In this document: piece by piece, positions 41,081-50,795 of the stretch | Layout: each line of letters opens with the position of its first letter | Numbering within the stretch: position 1 is the stretch's first letter | Source of the DNA: Thermophilibacter mediterraneus | Lineage (GTDB): Bacteria > Actinomycetota > Coriobacteriia > Coriobacteriales > Atopobiaceae | Reading direction: 5' to 3' | Assembly (NCBI RefSeq): GCF_900119385.1 | Contig: NZ_FPKO01000008.1 | Location: forward strand, 267,338-331,337 | DNA length: 64,000 nucleotides | Position numbers and translations under genes: made by a program | Notes under the pieces: model-generated | The model's input: only the letters and a program-made list of their open reading frames with translations | What the model was told of the DNA's origin: nothing | Databases searched by the model: none

Positions 41081-44000
41081 CTACTCCCTCAGGCCGGTCC
41101 AGCCCTCGAAGCGGGTGCCCCCGACGCGCTCGTAGTCGTGCGCGTTGGTGGCCTCCACCACGTCGAAGAAGGCGTAGTGGCCCTGGGGCAGGTCGACGAA
41201 CGTCTTGATCTGGTCCATGTGCCCCATGGCCCACGCGGTGTCGCAGGAGCGCCACAGCATGCGGTTGGTCACCATGGTGGCCTGGCCGCGCGTGATCGTG
41301 TCGTCCGGGCCGAAGCGGTGGCTGCCGTCCTGGTAGCCGTAGATCCAGCCGAAGCTCGTGGCGCCCACGACGTAGTCGCGGTACCAGGCGTCCTCGGGCA
41401 CGTCGACGTAGGGGTTCTCGCCCTCGAACTCTCCGTCGGAGAAGCGCATGGCGATGGCGACGAACTCGGCGCGGGTGATGGCGCGGTCGGGCTCGAAGGT
41501 CTCGGGGCTCGTGCCGTTGAGGATCCCGCGGGAGGCGAGCACCCTCACCGGCTCGGCGTAGTAGGCGCCATCCGGGACGTCCTCGAAGCTCACGGCCCTG
41601 TCGCCCATGCCCTTGTCGAGCAGCAGGTTGTAGAACATCTGCGCCACCTCGGCGCGGGTCATCGGGTTCTCCGGGCCGAAGGTGAACGAGCCGTCGCCGT
41701 AGCCGTGGAGGTAGGCCACGTGGTCCAAGGCGTTCAGCCAGTCGGAGACGCCGGTCTCGTCGGGGCTCGCCGGGTCGGAGCCCCTCATGAACGTGACGGA
41801 GATGGTGTGGTCGTCATCGAGGTCCTCGAAGGTGTAGGAGCCGACCTGGCGGTAGCTGACGCCGTCGACGGTGACGTCGCCGACGGTCCAGCCCTCGTCA
41901 GGCGCGATCGTGAACGTCACGTCGGAGCCCGCGGCGTAGCTGTGCGTGCCGGACGGGCTGATGGAGCCGCCCTCGCCGGCGGAGGCGGTGATGGTGTAGC
42001 GCTCGGACGGGGTGACGGAGCCGCCACCGGAGGTGGAGCGGGACGTGACGCGGAGCGCCTGGTCAGCGTCGCTGGCGGGGACCGTGACCCTGCCGTTACT
42101 GACCTGGTCGAGCACCGAGGCCCCGTCGAGCGTGACGTCCTCGATGGCGTAGCCGGCCCTCGCCGCGACGGCGAAGGTCATCCCCTCGTCGACGGGGACG
42201 GTGAAGGTGCCGCTCGGGGTCACGGTGCTGCCTCCGTCCGCGGTCGCGGTGATGGTGCGGGCAGCGGTCCTCCACGCGACGGCGAAGGGCGAGAAGCCCG
42301 AGCGGTCGACGTCGAACCTGATGCCCGCGTCAGTGAACTGGAGGTCGTCCACGGCCTCGGGGGCGCACTCCGCGATGGCCCCCTCGACCTCGTCACGGCC
42401 CGAGAAGCCGTACTCGCGGTGGAGGCCCGGGAAGTGCACGACCTTGACGCCGAGGTCCTCGGCGTTGTCCTTGGTAACACCGTCGGGGTAGGGCAGGTAG
42501 ACCGTCGTGCCGTAGCTCGCGCTCACCCACGCGTTGCCGTTGTGGGCGTCGACGAGGTCGAGGTAGCGGAACTCGTAGCGCCACGCCTGGCCCTCGCCGG
42601 GGTCTTGGAGCACGGTCTCCTCGGCCCTCTTCTCGAGCAGGGCCTGCCGGTCGGTGCCGTCCTCGTCGGCGAGCAGGCCGTCGTCGAGGAGCTGGACGCC
42701 GTCGGGGTCGGCCGCGCGGCCCTCGTCGCCGTTGGTGTAGAACTCGGGCTCACCGGCGCCGGACGCGCCGCCCTTCTTGGCGATCGCCTCGGCGTGTTCG
42801 ACGGCCTTGACCGGCTCACTGGTCAGGAGCCCGTGCGTACTCGCGCCGTCCTGGGCCTCGTCGACGTCCTCGACGTAGCGGACGACGAGCTTGCCCTCGT
42901 CGAGCTCGTCCGAGACCTCGTTGCCGTTGATGGTGATGTCGCCGGGCTTCTGACCGTACTTCCAGGAGAGCACGGCGCGGTGCTCGCCGGCGACGCTGTC
43001 GTTCTCGATCGGCGTGTTGCCGTCGTAGTAGGTAACCGTCAGGCGACCAAGGAGCTCCTGCATCGCTTTATCCCCGGCAAGCGGTTCTCCGCCGTCGATC
43101 ACGAGGGACTCGATCGGGTCGACGCTGTCGGCGATGGTGAGCGCCGGGAACCCGCCGTCGTCGTATTTCTCGTCGCCCTGGCCGCCGCCGGTGTAGACGG
43201 TGACGTCGTCGGGGGCGAGCGTGTACTCGGCGTTGTTGACGAACATGACGGCGTAGGCCGTGTCGGCCTTCAGGCCCGTCAGAGTGACGTCAATCTGGTC
43301 GGAGTTCTCGACCGGCTGGAGGACTGGATCCACCCCAGTAGCGACGGAGCCATCTTCAGCGAGCTCCACAAACGCCACGTAGAGCCCCGTGTTCTTCGGA
43401 GCGGGGCTGAGCCCACTCGCGACGAAGTGGACAGAGTCACCGGAGGGCTCCAGCCAGACGGCGTCAGAACCAACGACCTCCCATCTGGAGTCCTCACCGA
43501 CAACGTATTCCCTTATCTTCTCCACAGCTTTGTCGCTGGCACTCCCAAGTTTGACAGAGGCGTAGTCCTCATCAAGCGTCACGTCAAACGGCGGAAGGTC
43601 TATCGTGGTGTTGCCCTCGATGGCGCCCGGGGCAATCTCGGCATGCCTTGCTGCATCCGTGGCAAACGTGACAAGTTTGCCCTGGCCATCCTCCCCGCGC
43701 GTAATCGACACTTGGGCGCCACCGCCATGGTTGCCGGAAATCGTCGCCGAGTCGTCAATGGTCAGAAGCGAGCCCTCATTCTTCGCCGCGTACAGGACCG
43801 CGTAACCCGCACAGTCGGTGATGGTCCCCTCGACTGTTACCTTGGAAGGGTCGCCCGCCAAGATTGCGTGTCCACCGACATTGGTAATCACCCCAGTCTT
43901 GGTCAGCCTGACGCTGCCATCCTCCCGCGACCCGTTGGGCGAGACAAATAGCGCCGTCGTGTTGAAGTCGTCAATGGTCCCCGCGAGCTCGATCGTCGGC

Positions 44001-45253
44001 TTGCCACCGTTCATGTAAATCAAACTGGCGTCTGTCGTTGAGCAATCCTTGATGACACCGAATTGCCCGAGCGAGAACCAGTTCACTGATCCACGCAGGC
44101 GGAAGGGGACATTATCCGTATGACAGTTCGTCACTACACCGTTGACTGAGATATGTCCCTCGTTGTTGTCAACGAGACCGATCCTTTCGATATCGGACAT
44201 CATCGAGCCGCGCGTCATGGAGAACGTTGAGCCACCCGTCAGCCAGATAGCGCTGTCTGCCGCATTCCCCGGGGTATCGGTGCAAATTGACTTTATGCTG
44301 CCGCCAGTATACGACCCGTCATCTTGCTGACTCCCCGTCAGAACAATCGTGGAGTTGCCCATGGCGGCAACGGCGATTCCCGAGAAAGCGCCCGTTTTGC
44401 CTCCGCCGAGCTCCACGCCCTCCCTGTCTGGATAAGGCATCATCACGTTATTGGCAGTGATGTCACTGATTTCGCCGGCAACGGAGGCATAGCCGCCGTC
44501 TTCTAGGTAGATGGCTCGCCCGTCGATGCCCGAGATCTTGGCCCCGGCCTTCACCTCGACCATGCCGCCCTGGCTCCAGACCGCGGCGACACCGCCAGCG
44601 CGGCGAGTATCCGGGTCGTCGATAATCTTGCTGCCCGACTCCATGATGAGCTTACTGGTGACCTGAGCATCCTTTCCCTGGCCGCCGACGCGCACGGCGG
44701 ACATGCCGCCGAAGTTCTTCAGGGTAACGTTGTTCCCGAGGACGATGGTGCTGCCGTTCCCGCCTTTCGCCGCCGCATAGGCAGCGATTATCGCGTCCTG
44801 GACCTTGCTCTCGTTGTCCTTCTCGCCCTCCTCGGTTCCTTGCTCCACAAAGCGCTCTGCAGCAGAAATCATGTCGTCATCGAGTGTGATGTTCACCAGC
44901 TTGAGCTCAGCACCATTAGCGACCTCGATCATCGCGGGGTTGTACCCGCCGCGACCATCAGTCCACGGCGTAAAGTCTTCACCGCGCGTGATGGTGTAAC
45001 CACCGCCGTCGATGGTGATGTCCTTCGCGTCAACGAACACGTACTCGGTGAGCGTGATGTCGCTCGTCAGCTTGATCGTGTCGCCGGTTTTTGCGTCCTC
45101 CATCACAACGTCGTGGAGGGAGCCTCCCTCTCCAACCTCAATCTCATCCGCCCACGCCGTCACCGGCATGACGCTCAGCGCGAGCACGAACGCGCCGAGC
45201 AGCGCGGCGAGCCATCCAACCCTCCTCGTCCTTCTCGTCTCTCTTCGCGTCAT
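41081..45253 (-). CDS. Giant SLH-domain adhesin 6
   Basis: This 1390-residue exported protein begins with a signal peptide (RRVGWLAALLGAFVLALSVMPVTAWA). About 600 residues of beta-helix-like strands follow (ITIDGGGYTI, VEVKAGAKISGI). Further beta domains come next, then bacterial repeat modules (about 995-1160, ending GEGGSISPSGTHSYAAGSDV) and three SLH domains (about the last 220 residues). The SLH set (TRAEVAQMFYNLLLDKGMGDR) is of a different subtype from SLH proteins 1-5 but very close to SLH protein 7. AAAGGAG precedes the ATG at 45253. A small winged-helix regulator ends 70 bases upstream on the same strand, and the two probably form an operon. Role: cell-surface attachment, inferred. 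Confidence 0.9.
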   Translation of the reverse strand: MTRRETRRTRRVGWLAALLGAFVLALSVMPVTAWADEIEVGEGGSLHDVVMEDAKTGDTIKLTSDITLTEYVFVDAKDITIDGGGYTITRGEDFTPWTDGRGGYNPAMIEVANGAELKLVNITLDDDMISAAERFVEQGTEEGEKDNESKVQDAIIAAYAAAKGGNGSTIVLGNNVTLKNFGGMSAVRVGGQGKDAQVTSKLIMESGSKIIDDPDTRRAGGVAAVWSQGGMVEVKAGAKISGIDGRAIYLEDGGYASVAGEISDITANNVMMPYPDREGVELGGGKTGAFSGIAVAAMGNSTIVLTGSQQDDGSYTGGSIKSICTDTPGNAADSAIWLTGGSTFSMTRGSMMSDIERIGLVDNNEGHISVNGVVTNCHTDNVPFRLRGSVNWFSLGQFGVIKDCSTTDASLIYMNGGKPTIELAGTIDDFNTTALFVSPNGSREDGSVRLTKTGVITNVGGHAILAGDPSKVTVEGTITDCAGYAVLYAAKNEGSLLTIDDSATISGNHGGGAQVSITRGEDGQGKLVTFATDAARHAEIAPGAIEGNTTIDLPPFDVTLDEDYASVKLGSASDKAVEKIREYVVGEDSRWEVVGSDAVWLEPSGDSVHFVASGLSPAPKNTGLYVAFVELAEDGSVATGVDPVLQPVENSDQIDVTLTGLKADTAYAVMFVNNAEYTLAPDDVTVYTGGGQGDEKYDDGGFPALTIADSVDPIESLVIDGGEPLAGDKAMQELLGRLTVTYYDGNTPIENDSVAGEHRAVLSWKYGQKPGDITINGNEVSDELDEGKLVVRYVEDVDEAQDGASTHGLLTSEPVKAVEHAEAIAKKGGASGAGEPEFYTNGDEGRAADPDGVQLLDDGLLADEDGTDRQALLEKRAEETVLQDPGEGQAWRYEFRYLDLVDAHNGNAWVSASYGTTVYLPYPDGVTKDNAEDLGVKVVHFPGLHREYGFSGRDEVEGAIAECAPEAVDDLQFTDAGIRFDVDRSGFSPFAVAWRTAARTITATADGGSTVTPSGTFTVPVDEGMTFAVAARAGYAIEDVTLDGASVLDQVSNGRVTVPASDADQALRVTSRSTSGGGSVTPSERYTITASAGEGGSISPSGTHSYAAGSDVTFTIAPDEGWTVGDVTVDGVSYRQVGSYTFEDLDDDHTISVTFMRGSDPASPDETGVSDWLNALDHVAYLHGYGDGSFTFGPENPMTRAEVAQMFYNLLLDKGMGDRAVSFEDVPDGAYYAEPVRVLASRGILNGTSPETFEPDRAITRAEFVAIAMRFSDGEFEGENPYVDVPEDAWYRDYVVGATSFGWIYGYQDGSHRFGPDDTITRGQATMVTNRMLWRSCDTAWAMGHMDQIKTFVDLPQGHYAFFDVVEATNAHDYERVGGTRFEGWTGLRE

Positions 45254-45323
45254 CTGCGTCTCCTTTCCCTCTCGATAACGCATGCCATGTCGAGGGGCGC
45301 CGCGGGGCGGGCGCCCCGTGACG

Positions 45324-45730
45324 TCATCTGGAGCCGCGACCGGCACCCATCCTGTACGCGCTCGCCATCTGGCCGCCGCGCTCGTCGAAGCGCATCTCGA
45401 CCTCGATGACGCCGCGCTCCCTGAGGTCCGAGATGCAGCGGTCGACCGTCTTGACGCTCCTCCCGAGCATCTCGGCGAGCTGCCTCTTCGTGCAGCACGC
45501 GCAGCCGGACACCGCCGTCTCGCCGGCGATGTAGCGGATCAGCTGCTCCTGCGTCTCTGTGAACTCGCGCTTCTTCCGCCCGCGCCTGCGCGGGGGCGGG
45601 TCGCCGCCCGTCAGCGGGTCAGAGCTCGCGCGCTCCGGGGGAAGACCCCCCCCCACTCACGTTTTTCGGGGGAAATCGCCATGGGGGAAGCGCTCGCAAA
45701 ACGCCTCGCGTCAGCGTTCTGTCGGCTCAT
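45324..45730 (-). CDS. Winged-helix regulator with phase-variable G9 frameshift (OFF in this sequence)
   Basis: The conserved part (KKREFTETQEQLIRYI, CCTKRQLAEMLGRSVKTVDRCISDLRERGVIEVEMRFDERGG) is a small winged-helix DNA-binding domain nearly matching the regulator at 50796-51107. The best start, ATG at 45730 with GAGAGGGGG upstream, gives MSRQNADARRFASASP, which resembles the MTCQEA start of the paralogue. That frame runs into a G9 tract (45646-45654) and then a stop at about 45611. One added G would join it to the conserved frame, giving a 135-residue protein. In the conserved frame itself the only start is a GTG at 45656 right after a TGA, with no Shine-Dalgarno site. This is the signature of a slipped-strand contingency gene. 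It precedes giant SLH gene 6 and probably controls it. A sequencing error in the homopolymer is the main alternative. Confidence 0.72.
45646..45654 (-). repeat. Poly-G (G9) contingency tract inside the regulator gene
   Basis: Nine consecutive G on the minus strand separate the start-codon frame from the DNA-binding frame of the regulator. Ten G would restore the full protein. Confidence 0.8.
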
Positions 45731-45929
45731 CGCACGCCCCCTCTCGGTCACGGCCGGGTCCCGCTGAGGGCGCGCCGCTCCTCGGCGCGCGCGGTTGGCC
45801 GCCACCCGGCTTCCAGCCGGCTCTCAGCCAGCTGACAAGGCGTAGTCTATCCCTCTTGCCCCCCCGGGCGAAATCCGGGGGGACATTAATTGATCACGGG
45901 GTTGCGCAAAAAAGCGCAGCGAGGGGGGC

Positions 45930-46108
45930 CTATCCCACGCGCTCGCATGCCACGGCAGCGCGCCTGCCGCAGAAGGCGACTCCCCAGCGCACGCGACCCT
46001 TCACGTCGGCGGGGAGGTCGCCGGCGTCATAGCCCTTCTCGGCAATCTGCTCCAAGGCCTCCCAGACCCCGGCACCCTCGAAGAGCGGCACGCGGCGAGA
46101 AGGACCTC
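45930..46108 (-). pseudogene. C-terminal fragment of an unidentified gene
   Basis: On the minus strand about 58 codons remain open and end in TAG. They read like a real protein tail (VWEALEQIAEKGYDAG, then GRVRWGVAFCGRRAAV). This faintly recalls the C-terminus of AAA-ATPase/PD-(D/E)xK proteins, where QIxEKGY and GVAF-type strands occur. An in-frame TGA stands just before the fragment and no start with a Shine-Dalgarno site exists. The rest of 45731-46127 holds a C7/G6 hairpin near 45861-45885 and nothing else I can name. Confidence 0.4.
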
Positions 46109-46127
46109 AGGTCGCCCGCGCATGAAG

Positions 46128-46155
46128 GGAGGGGCCCCTCGCGGGACCCCTCCCC
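46128..46155 (-). terminator. Terminator of giant SLH gene 7
   Basis: GGGAGGGGCCCC and a near-perfect complement (one mismatch) form a stem about 25 bases after the stop, matching the hairpin after SLH gene 6. Confidence 0.65.
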
Positions 46156-46180
46156 TGTCTGGCGCGCGCGTGAGCGGAGG

Positions 46181-49100
46181 CTACTCCGCCAGCCCGGTCC
46201 AGTCCTCGTAGCGGCCGTCGCGCTCGTAGCCGTGCGCGTTGGTGGCCTCCACCACGTCGAAGAAGGCGTAGTGGCCCTGCGGCAGGTCGGCAAACGTCCT
46301 GACGTCGTCGAGGTGCCCCACGATCCAGGCGCCGTCGGCCACGCGGCCGAGCATGCGGTTGGTCACCATGGTGGCCTGGCCGCGGGTGATCGTGTCGTCC
46401 GGGCCGAAGCGGCCGGAGCCGTCCTGGTAGCCGTAGATCCAGCCGAAGGAGGTGGCGCCGACCACGTAGTCGCGGTACCACGCGTCCTCGGGCACGTCGA
46501 CGAAGGCGTTCTCGCCCTCGAACTCGCCGTTCGAGAAGCGCATGGCGATGGCGACGAACTCGGCGCGGGTGATGGCGCGGTCGGGCTCGTAGGTCGCCGG
46601 GCCGGTCCCGTTGAGGATGCCGCGGGAGGCGAGCACCCTCACCGCCTCGGCGTAGTAGGCGCCCTCGGGGACGTCCTCGAAGGCCACGGGCCTGTCGCCC
46701 ATGCCCTTGTCGAGCAGCAGGTTGTAGAACATCTGCGCGACCTCGGCGCGGGTCATCGGGTTCTCCGGGCCGAACTTCCCGGAGCCGTCGCCGTAGCCGT
46801 GGAGGTAGGCCACGTGCTCGTCGGTCTGGAGCCAGTCGGAGACGCCGGTGTCGTCGGGGTCGGCCGGCGCGCTGCCGGGCATGAAGGTGACCGAGATCGT
46901 GTGGTCGTCATCGAGGTCGGCGAAGGTGTAGGAGGAACGCTGGCCGACGTCGACGCCGTCGACGGTGACGCTGCCGACCGTGTAGCCCTCGTCAGGAGTT
47001 ATCGAGAAGGACACGTCGGAGCCCGCGGCGTAGCTGTGCGTGCCGGACGGGCTGATGGAGCCGCCCTCGCCGGCCGTCGCGGTGATGGTGTAGCGCTCGG
47101 ACGGGATAACGGAGCCGCCGGTCGTCCTGAAGGTGGCCTTGATGGTGTGAGCCTCTTTCACGTCGCTGAACGTGTAGGTGGTGACGGCGCCCACGCTCGT
47201 ACCGTCGACCGTGACGTCGGCGACCTCGTAGCCCTGGTTGGCGGTGATGGCGAAGGTCTGGTCGGCGCCAAGCGGCACCTTGACCCTCCCGGACGGAGAG
47301 ATGCTTCCGCCGTTGCCCGCCGAGGCTTCAATGATTCGGGCCTCGGTGTTCCATACGAGCGCAAAGGGGCTGAAGCCACCCGCGCCCACATGGAACTTGA
47401 TGCCGTACTCCGTCTTCTCAACGATCGTCATCTCTTCGGAATCTACGTTTTCGACATCGTTCACATCAAAGCCCGAGTTGTCACCATCACGATGCAGGCC
47501 CTTGAAATGCAGGAGCGTGAACTCCGTGCCCCCGTCGGTTCCATCGGGATATGCCCAGTAGATGTCCACCCCTTTGGAGGACGTGATCCAGGCGTTGCCG
47601 TTTTTGGCGTCAACAAGGTCGAGGTAACGGAGGTCGTAGTTGCGGATATGGTTGTCGTCAACCTCACCAAGCTCCCCGTCAACAGCATCCTTGAGAGCCT
47701 GGTCTCGAGGAACTCCGTCAGAGGTGATGATCTCATCGAAGAGGAGAGACGGGGTGGCATCAGACGGGAGCTTTATGCCCGTGTCGTTCAGCGTGTATGT
47801 GGTGCCGCCTTCAACAACCGCGACCGCAGGTGCGGTTTCATCCGCCCCGGGAGCAGCGTCTCGTACGGAAGTGATGATGGACTCGTCCGCTGAATTACTC
47901 ACCGCGCGCACGGTGAGGAGCCCGGTACCGGAAATTACGTTGTAGTTTCTATAGGTAGGCGTGTCCGTGCTCGTGTCAATGGGTTCAGTTGCCTCGACCA
48001 TACCCGAGGTTTCCCCGGCATAGATACCGATCGAGAACTCCTTGTACAGGTCCTCGACCTCGGAGATGCTGAAATTGTCCTCCGACACCGCCTTCGTTCC
48101 GTCGTTGTACTCGACACGAACCGGATCCGTCGTTGGGGCCACCGGTTCGAAGCGATAGTACGCTGTGCCTTCGGTGTCGCTGGCTACCTCCACCTCTTTG
48201 AGCGTCCATGAATGATTGCTGTCTTTATTAGTAAAGGTCAGCTTTGACAGGTCAACATCTGCGGGCGCATATACGAGAAACACGGGGCGTGGCAGGGAGC
48301 TGGACTCGGACCCTTCTTCGCCGACACCTTCGTAGCCCTCGTCTCCGCCCATGTATACGGTCATGTCTGCGGGAGTAACCGTGACTATGTCACCGCTTTC
48401 ATCATTTTGTTGCACGAAGGAAACGACGTAGCCCGTCTCGCTGTACTCGTCGACCAGCACACGAACCCCGTCAGCCGTTGGCGTCACCGCCTGAAGCAGT
48501 ACCTCTGCCCCCTCGACAGGCAATCCGCCGGCGTCCGTCTTTATCATGGCGGCGAAGAGCGGCTTGTCTTCGTCATAGGTAAGCCCAGAAACAGTAAAGC
48601 TCTGCATGGTGAGATCGGACTCGAACCAGAAGGAGCCGACCACCTCAGTGAGCTCGTACTTCTCGAGACCCTGAGTGATTTTAGTCTCTGCAGCAGTCGA
48701 AGCATTGCCAAACTTCACGTCGTACGGAATGCCGTCGAGTGTAAGGTTATGCTTTGAGAAGAGAACGTCTTTGTTTCCAAGCGTAAAGCCACTGTCAATC
48801 TTCAAATACCGATTAGTTTTACCAAATGTGAGCTCGTTGCCGTAATCATCAAGCAAAGGGGTGATGGTGATGTCGTTTTCCACACCACTGGACGTCACAT
48901 ACCCCTCTTCGGAGCTCGTTATGTTGACATCCATGTTGCCGCCCGAAACCTCGCCGCCATTCAGCTCAACGAAAGGAGTCGATCCACGGTAGTCTTCAAG
49001 ATTAATCGCCAGACTACCTCCGAGACCGGAAGCGGAGTTATCCGTTATCTCTCCGCCATTCATAATGAACTGACCGCCGCGACGGACGTAGACGCCGCCA

Positions 49101-50722
49101 CCGACCTGATCGGCCTCATTCGTGGTTCCGGCGCCGGAGATGTTTCCAGATATCTTTCCCCCATACATGGTGAACTTGCCGCAGGAGACCATGACCGCAC
49201 CGCCGGTCTGGTAGCTCACGTTGTTGCACATCTCAGCGCCTTCATACATGTTGGCTTCAACATGAGTACCATTGTTCGCTAGAACAAGAGCCCCGCCTCG
49301 GTCGGTTGAGACGTTGTCGTTGATCTTGCCGTAGATGTCAATGACGCCGTTAGAGCCCTGGGTATAGATAACGCCATAGGCGCAGACGTTATCGTGGATG
49401 TTAGCGGTCTCCCCGATGCGGATGTAGTGTTTCGACGAGCTTTGGGCAACGATGGCGTGGCCAGCCACATCTCCATCGCGCTTTAGGCCGGTAATCTCAC
49501 CATTGAGATACGCGGTTCCGCCCACGTCGATCACCGAAGAACCGCCGATGATATTCCTGATTGTGGAGCCTTTATCAGCAGCAAACGTGCAGTGCCTGAC
49601 TGCACCATTTTCGTCAATGTAGCCCGAAACACAGATGGTAGACCATCCTGGATTCTCATCCTCTCCGTCAATAACGCCCGTCGGACCCAAGGTGGCAGAG
49701 GCCTCGGAGCGAAGGTAGATGGCAGCTCCGTTGTTGCCATGCCAGAAGTCGCTATTACCATTACCAGAGGACTTTGGGTCCGCAACCATACTGCTGATTG
49801 TTCCATTAATCGTTGCAGTCCCACCCTCGTTGAAAATCGAGCGACCAACTATACCGGTGATCTCAGAGCCCTTTTCCATGACGAGCGTTCCGCCCTGCAT
49901 CCAGATTGCTCCGGCGGGGCCATAGAGATCGGAGATGTCCTTTCCTGGAATGACCTCTCCCTGCGTCCTGTTGATTACCGTGTTGTCGGTAATGACGCTT
50001 CCTGACTGCATAACGAGCTCGCCGCTGGAAAGGCGCACCGCAGACATGCCACCGTAGTTCTTGAGTACAGCACCGTTACCAAGCGTGATCCGGCCAACAC
50101 CGTTATATACGGCAATCATCGAATCCTGAACGATATCGCTGTTCGAAATTGCTTCATCGCCGCTCAGGTCACCAAAATCCGTCGTTCCGCTGCCGCGGGT
50201 CGACGCCTGGATGAAGTACTTACCCTGACTGATTCCGCCATCATCAAAGATGATATCTGTGAGCAGAAGGGTCGACACGACGCCCTGATCAGTCGAGCCG
50301 TTCACCTCGATCATGGCGGAGTTGTATCCCAAACGAGCAGGGTCCCCAGCATCCGCCATGGAGTTACCACGCGCGACTGTAAAAGGAGCGCCCTCCCCCT
50401 GCGAGGAGATGGAGATGTGCTTGTTCCAATAGCGCGCTGGAGCCGTCATCTCAAGGTCGCTCATCACGTAAATCTCGGTCGGATTATCCTCCGTTCCCGG
50501 AATGGCCACCTCAACGGCTTTGGCGAGCGTGGCAAGCGGACTGTCCTGCGTGCCACTACCGTTAACGTCATCGCCGTCCGCAGAGACATATACTGCGTCG
50601 AGCGAATTCGCCTGTGGAGCCGCCCACGCCGTCACCGGCATGATGCTCAGCGCGAGCACGAACGCGCCGAGCAGCGCGGCGAGCCACCTCACCTTCCTGG
50701 TTCTTATCGCCTTCCCTCTCAT
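46181..50722 (-). CDS. Giant SLH-domain adhesin 7
   Basis: This 1513-residue exported protein is the largest in the window. The signal peptide (RWLAALLGAFVLALSIMPVTAWA) is nearly that of SLH protein 6. Residues about 40-640 are beta-helix-like with polymorphic repeats (MYGGKISGNISGAG, MNGGEITDNSASG). Beta domains follow to about 1120, then two bacterial repeats (about 1126-1285) and three SLH domains (about 1290-1513). It is a paralogue of SLH protein 6 with the strongest identity in the last 400 residues. AAAGGAG precedes the ATG. The regulator at 50796-51107 ends 73 bases upstream and is probably co-transcribed. Confidence 0.9.
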   Translation of the reverse strand: MRGKAIRTRKVRWLAALLGAFVLALSIMPVTAWAAPQANSLDAVYVSADGDDVNGSGTQDSPLATLAKAVEVAIPGTEDNPTEIYVMSDLEMTAPARYWNKHISISSQGEGAPFTVARGNSMADAGDPARLGYNSAMIEVNGSTDQGVVSTLLLTDIIFDDGGISQGKYFIQASTRGSGTTDFGDLSGDEAISNSDIVQDSMIAVYNGVGRITLGNGAVLKNYGGMSAVRLSSGELVMQSGSVITDNTVINRTQGEVIPGKDISDLYGPAGAIWMQGGTLVMEKGSEITGIVGRSIFNEGGTATINGTISSMVADPKSSGNGNSDFWHGNNGAAIYLRSEASATLGPTGVIDGEDENPGWSTICVSGYIDENGAVRHCTFAADKGSTIRNIIGGSSVIDVGGTAYLNGEITGLKRDGDVAGHAIVAQSSSKHYIRIGETANIHDNVCAYGVIYTQGSNGVIDIYGKINDNVSTDRGGALVLANNGTHVEANMYEGAEMCNNVSYQTGGAVMVSCGKFTMYGGKISGNISGAGTTNEADQVGGGVYVRRGGQFIMNGGEITDNSASGLGGSLAINLEDYRGSTPFVELNGGEVSGGNMDVNITSSEEGYVTSSGVENDITITPLLDDYGNELTFGKTNRYLKIDSGFTLGNKDVLFSKHNLTLDGIPYDVKFGNASTAAETKITQGLEKYELTEVVGSFWFESDLTMQSFTVSGLTYDEDKPLFAAMIKTDAGGLPVEGAEVLLQAVTPTADGVRVLVDEYSETGYVVSFVQQNDESGDIVTVTPADMTVYMGGDEGYEGVGEEGSESSSLPRPVFLVYAPADVDLSKLTFTNKDSNHSWTLKEVEVASDTEGTAYYRFEPVAPTTDPVRVEYNDGTKAVSEDNFSISEVEDLYKEFSIGIYAGETSGMVEATEPIDTSTDTPTYRNYNVISGTGLLTVRAVSNSADESIITSVRDAAPGADETAPAVAVVEGGTTYTLNDTGIKLPSDATPSLLFDEIITSDGVPRDQALKDAVDGELGEVDDNHIRNYDLRYLDLVDAKNGNAWITSSKGVDIYWAYPDGTDGGTEFTLLHFKGLHRDGDNSGFDVNDVENVDSEEMTIVEKTEYGIKFHVGAGGFSPFALVWNTEARIIEASAGNGGSISPSGRVKVPLGADQTFAITANQGYEVADVTVDGTSVGAVTTYTFSDVKEAHTIKATFRTTGGSVIPSERYTITATAGEGGSISPSGTHSYAAGSDVSFSITPDEGYTVGSVTVDGVDVGQRSSYTFADLDDDHTISVTFMPGSAPADPDDTGVSDWLQTDEHVAYLHGYGDGSGKFGPENPMTRAEVAQMFYNLLLDKGMGDRPVAFEDVPEGAYYAEAVRVLASRGILNGTGPATYEPDRAITRAEFVAIAMRFSNGEFEGENAFVDVPEDAWYRDYVVGATSFGWIYGYQDGSGRFGPDDTITRGQATMVTNRMLGRVADGAWIVGHLDDVRTFADLPQGHYAFFDVVEATNAHGYERDGRYEDWTGLAE

Positions 50723-50795
50723 AGACAGTCTCCTTTCCCCGATAAGCTGTCATTCTCTGCACGTGGAATGGATTCCTCCGTCGAAGCCCGGTCCC

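Noticed and set aside
45861..45885. C7/G6 tract as another contingency locus
   Set aside because: The tract is short, forms a hairpin with its neighbour, and lies in neither a promoter spacer nor a reading frame that I can support.
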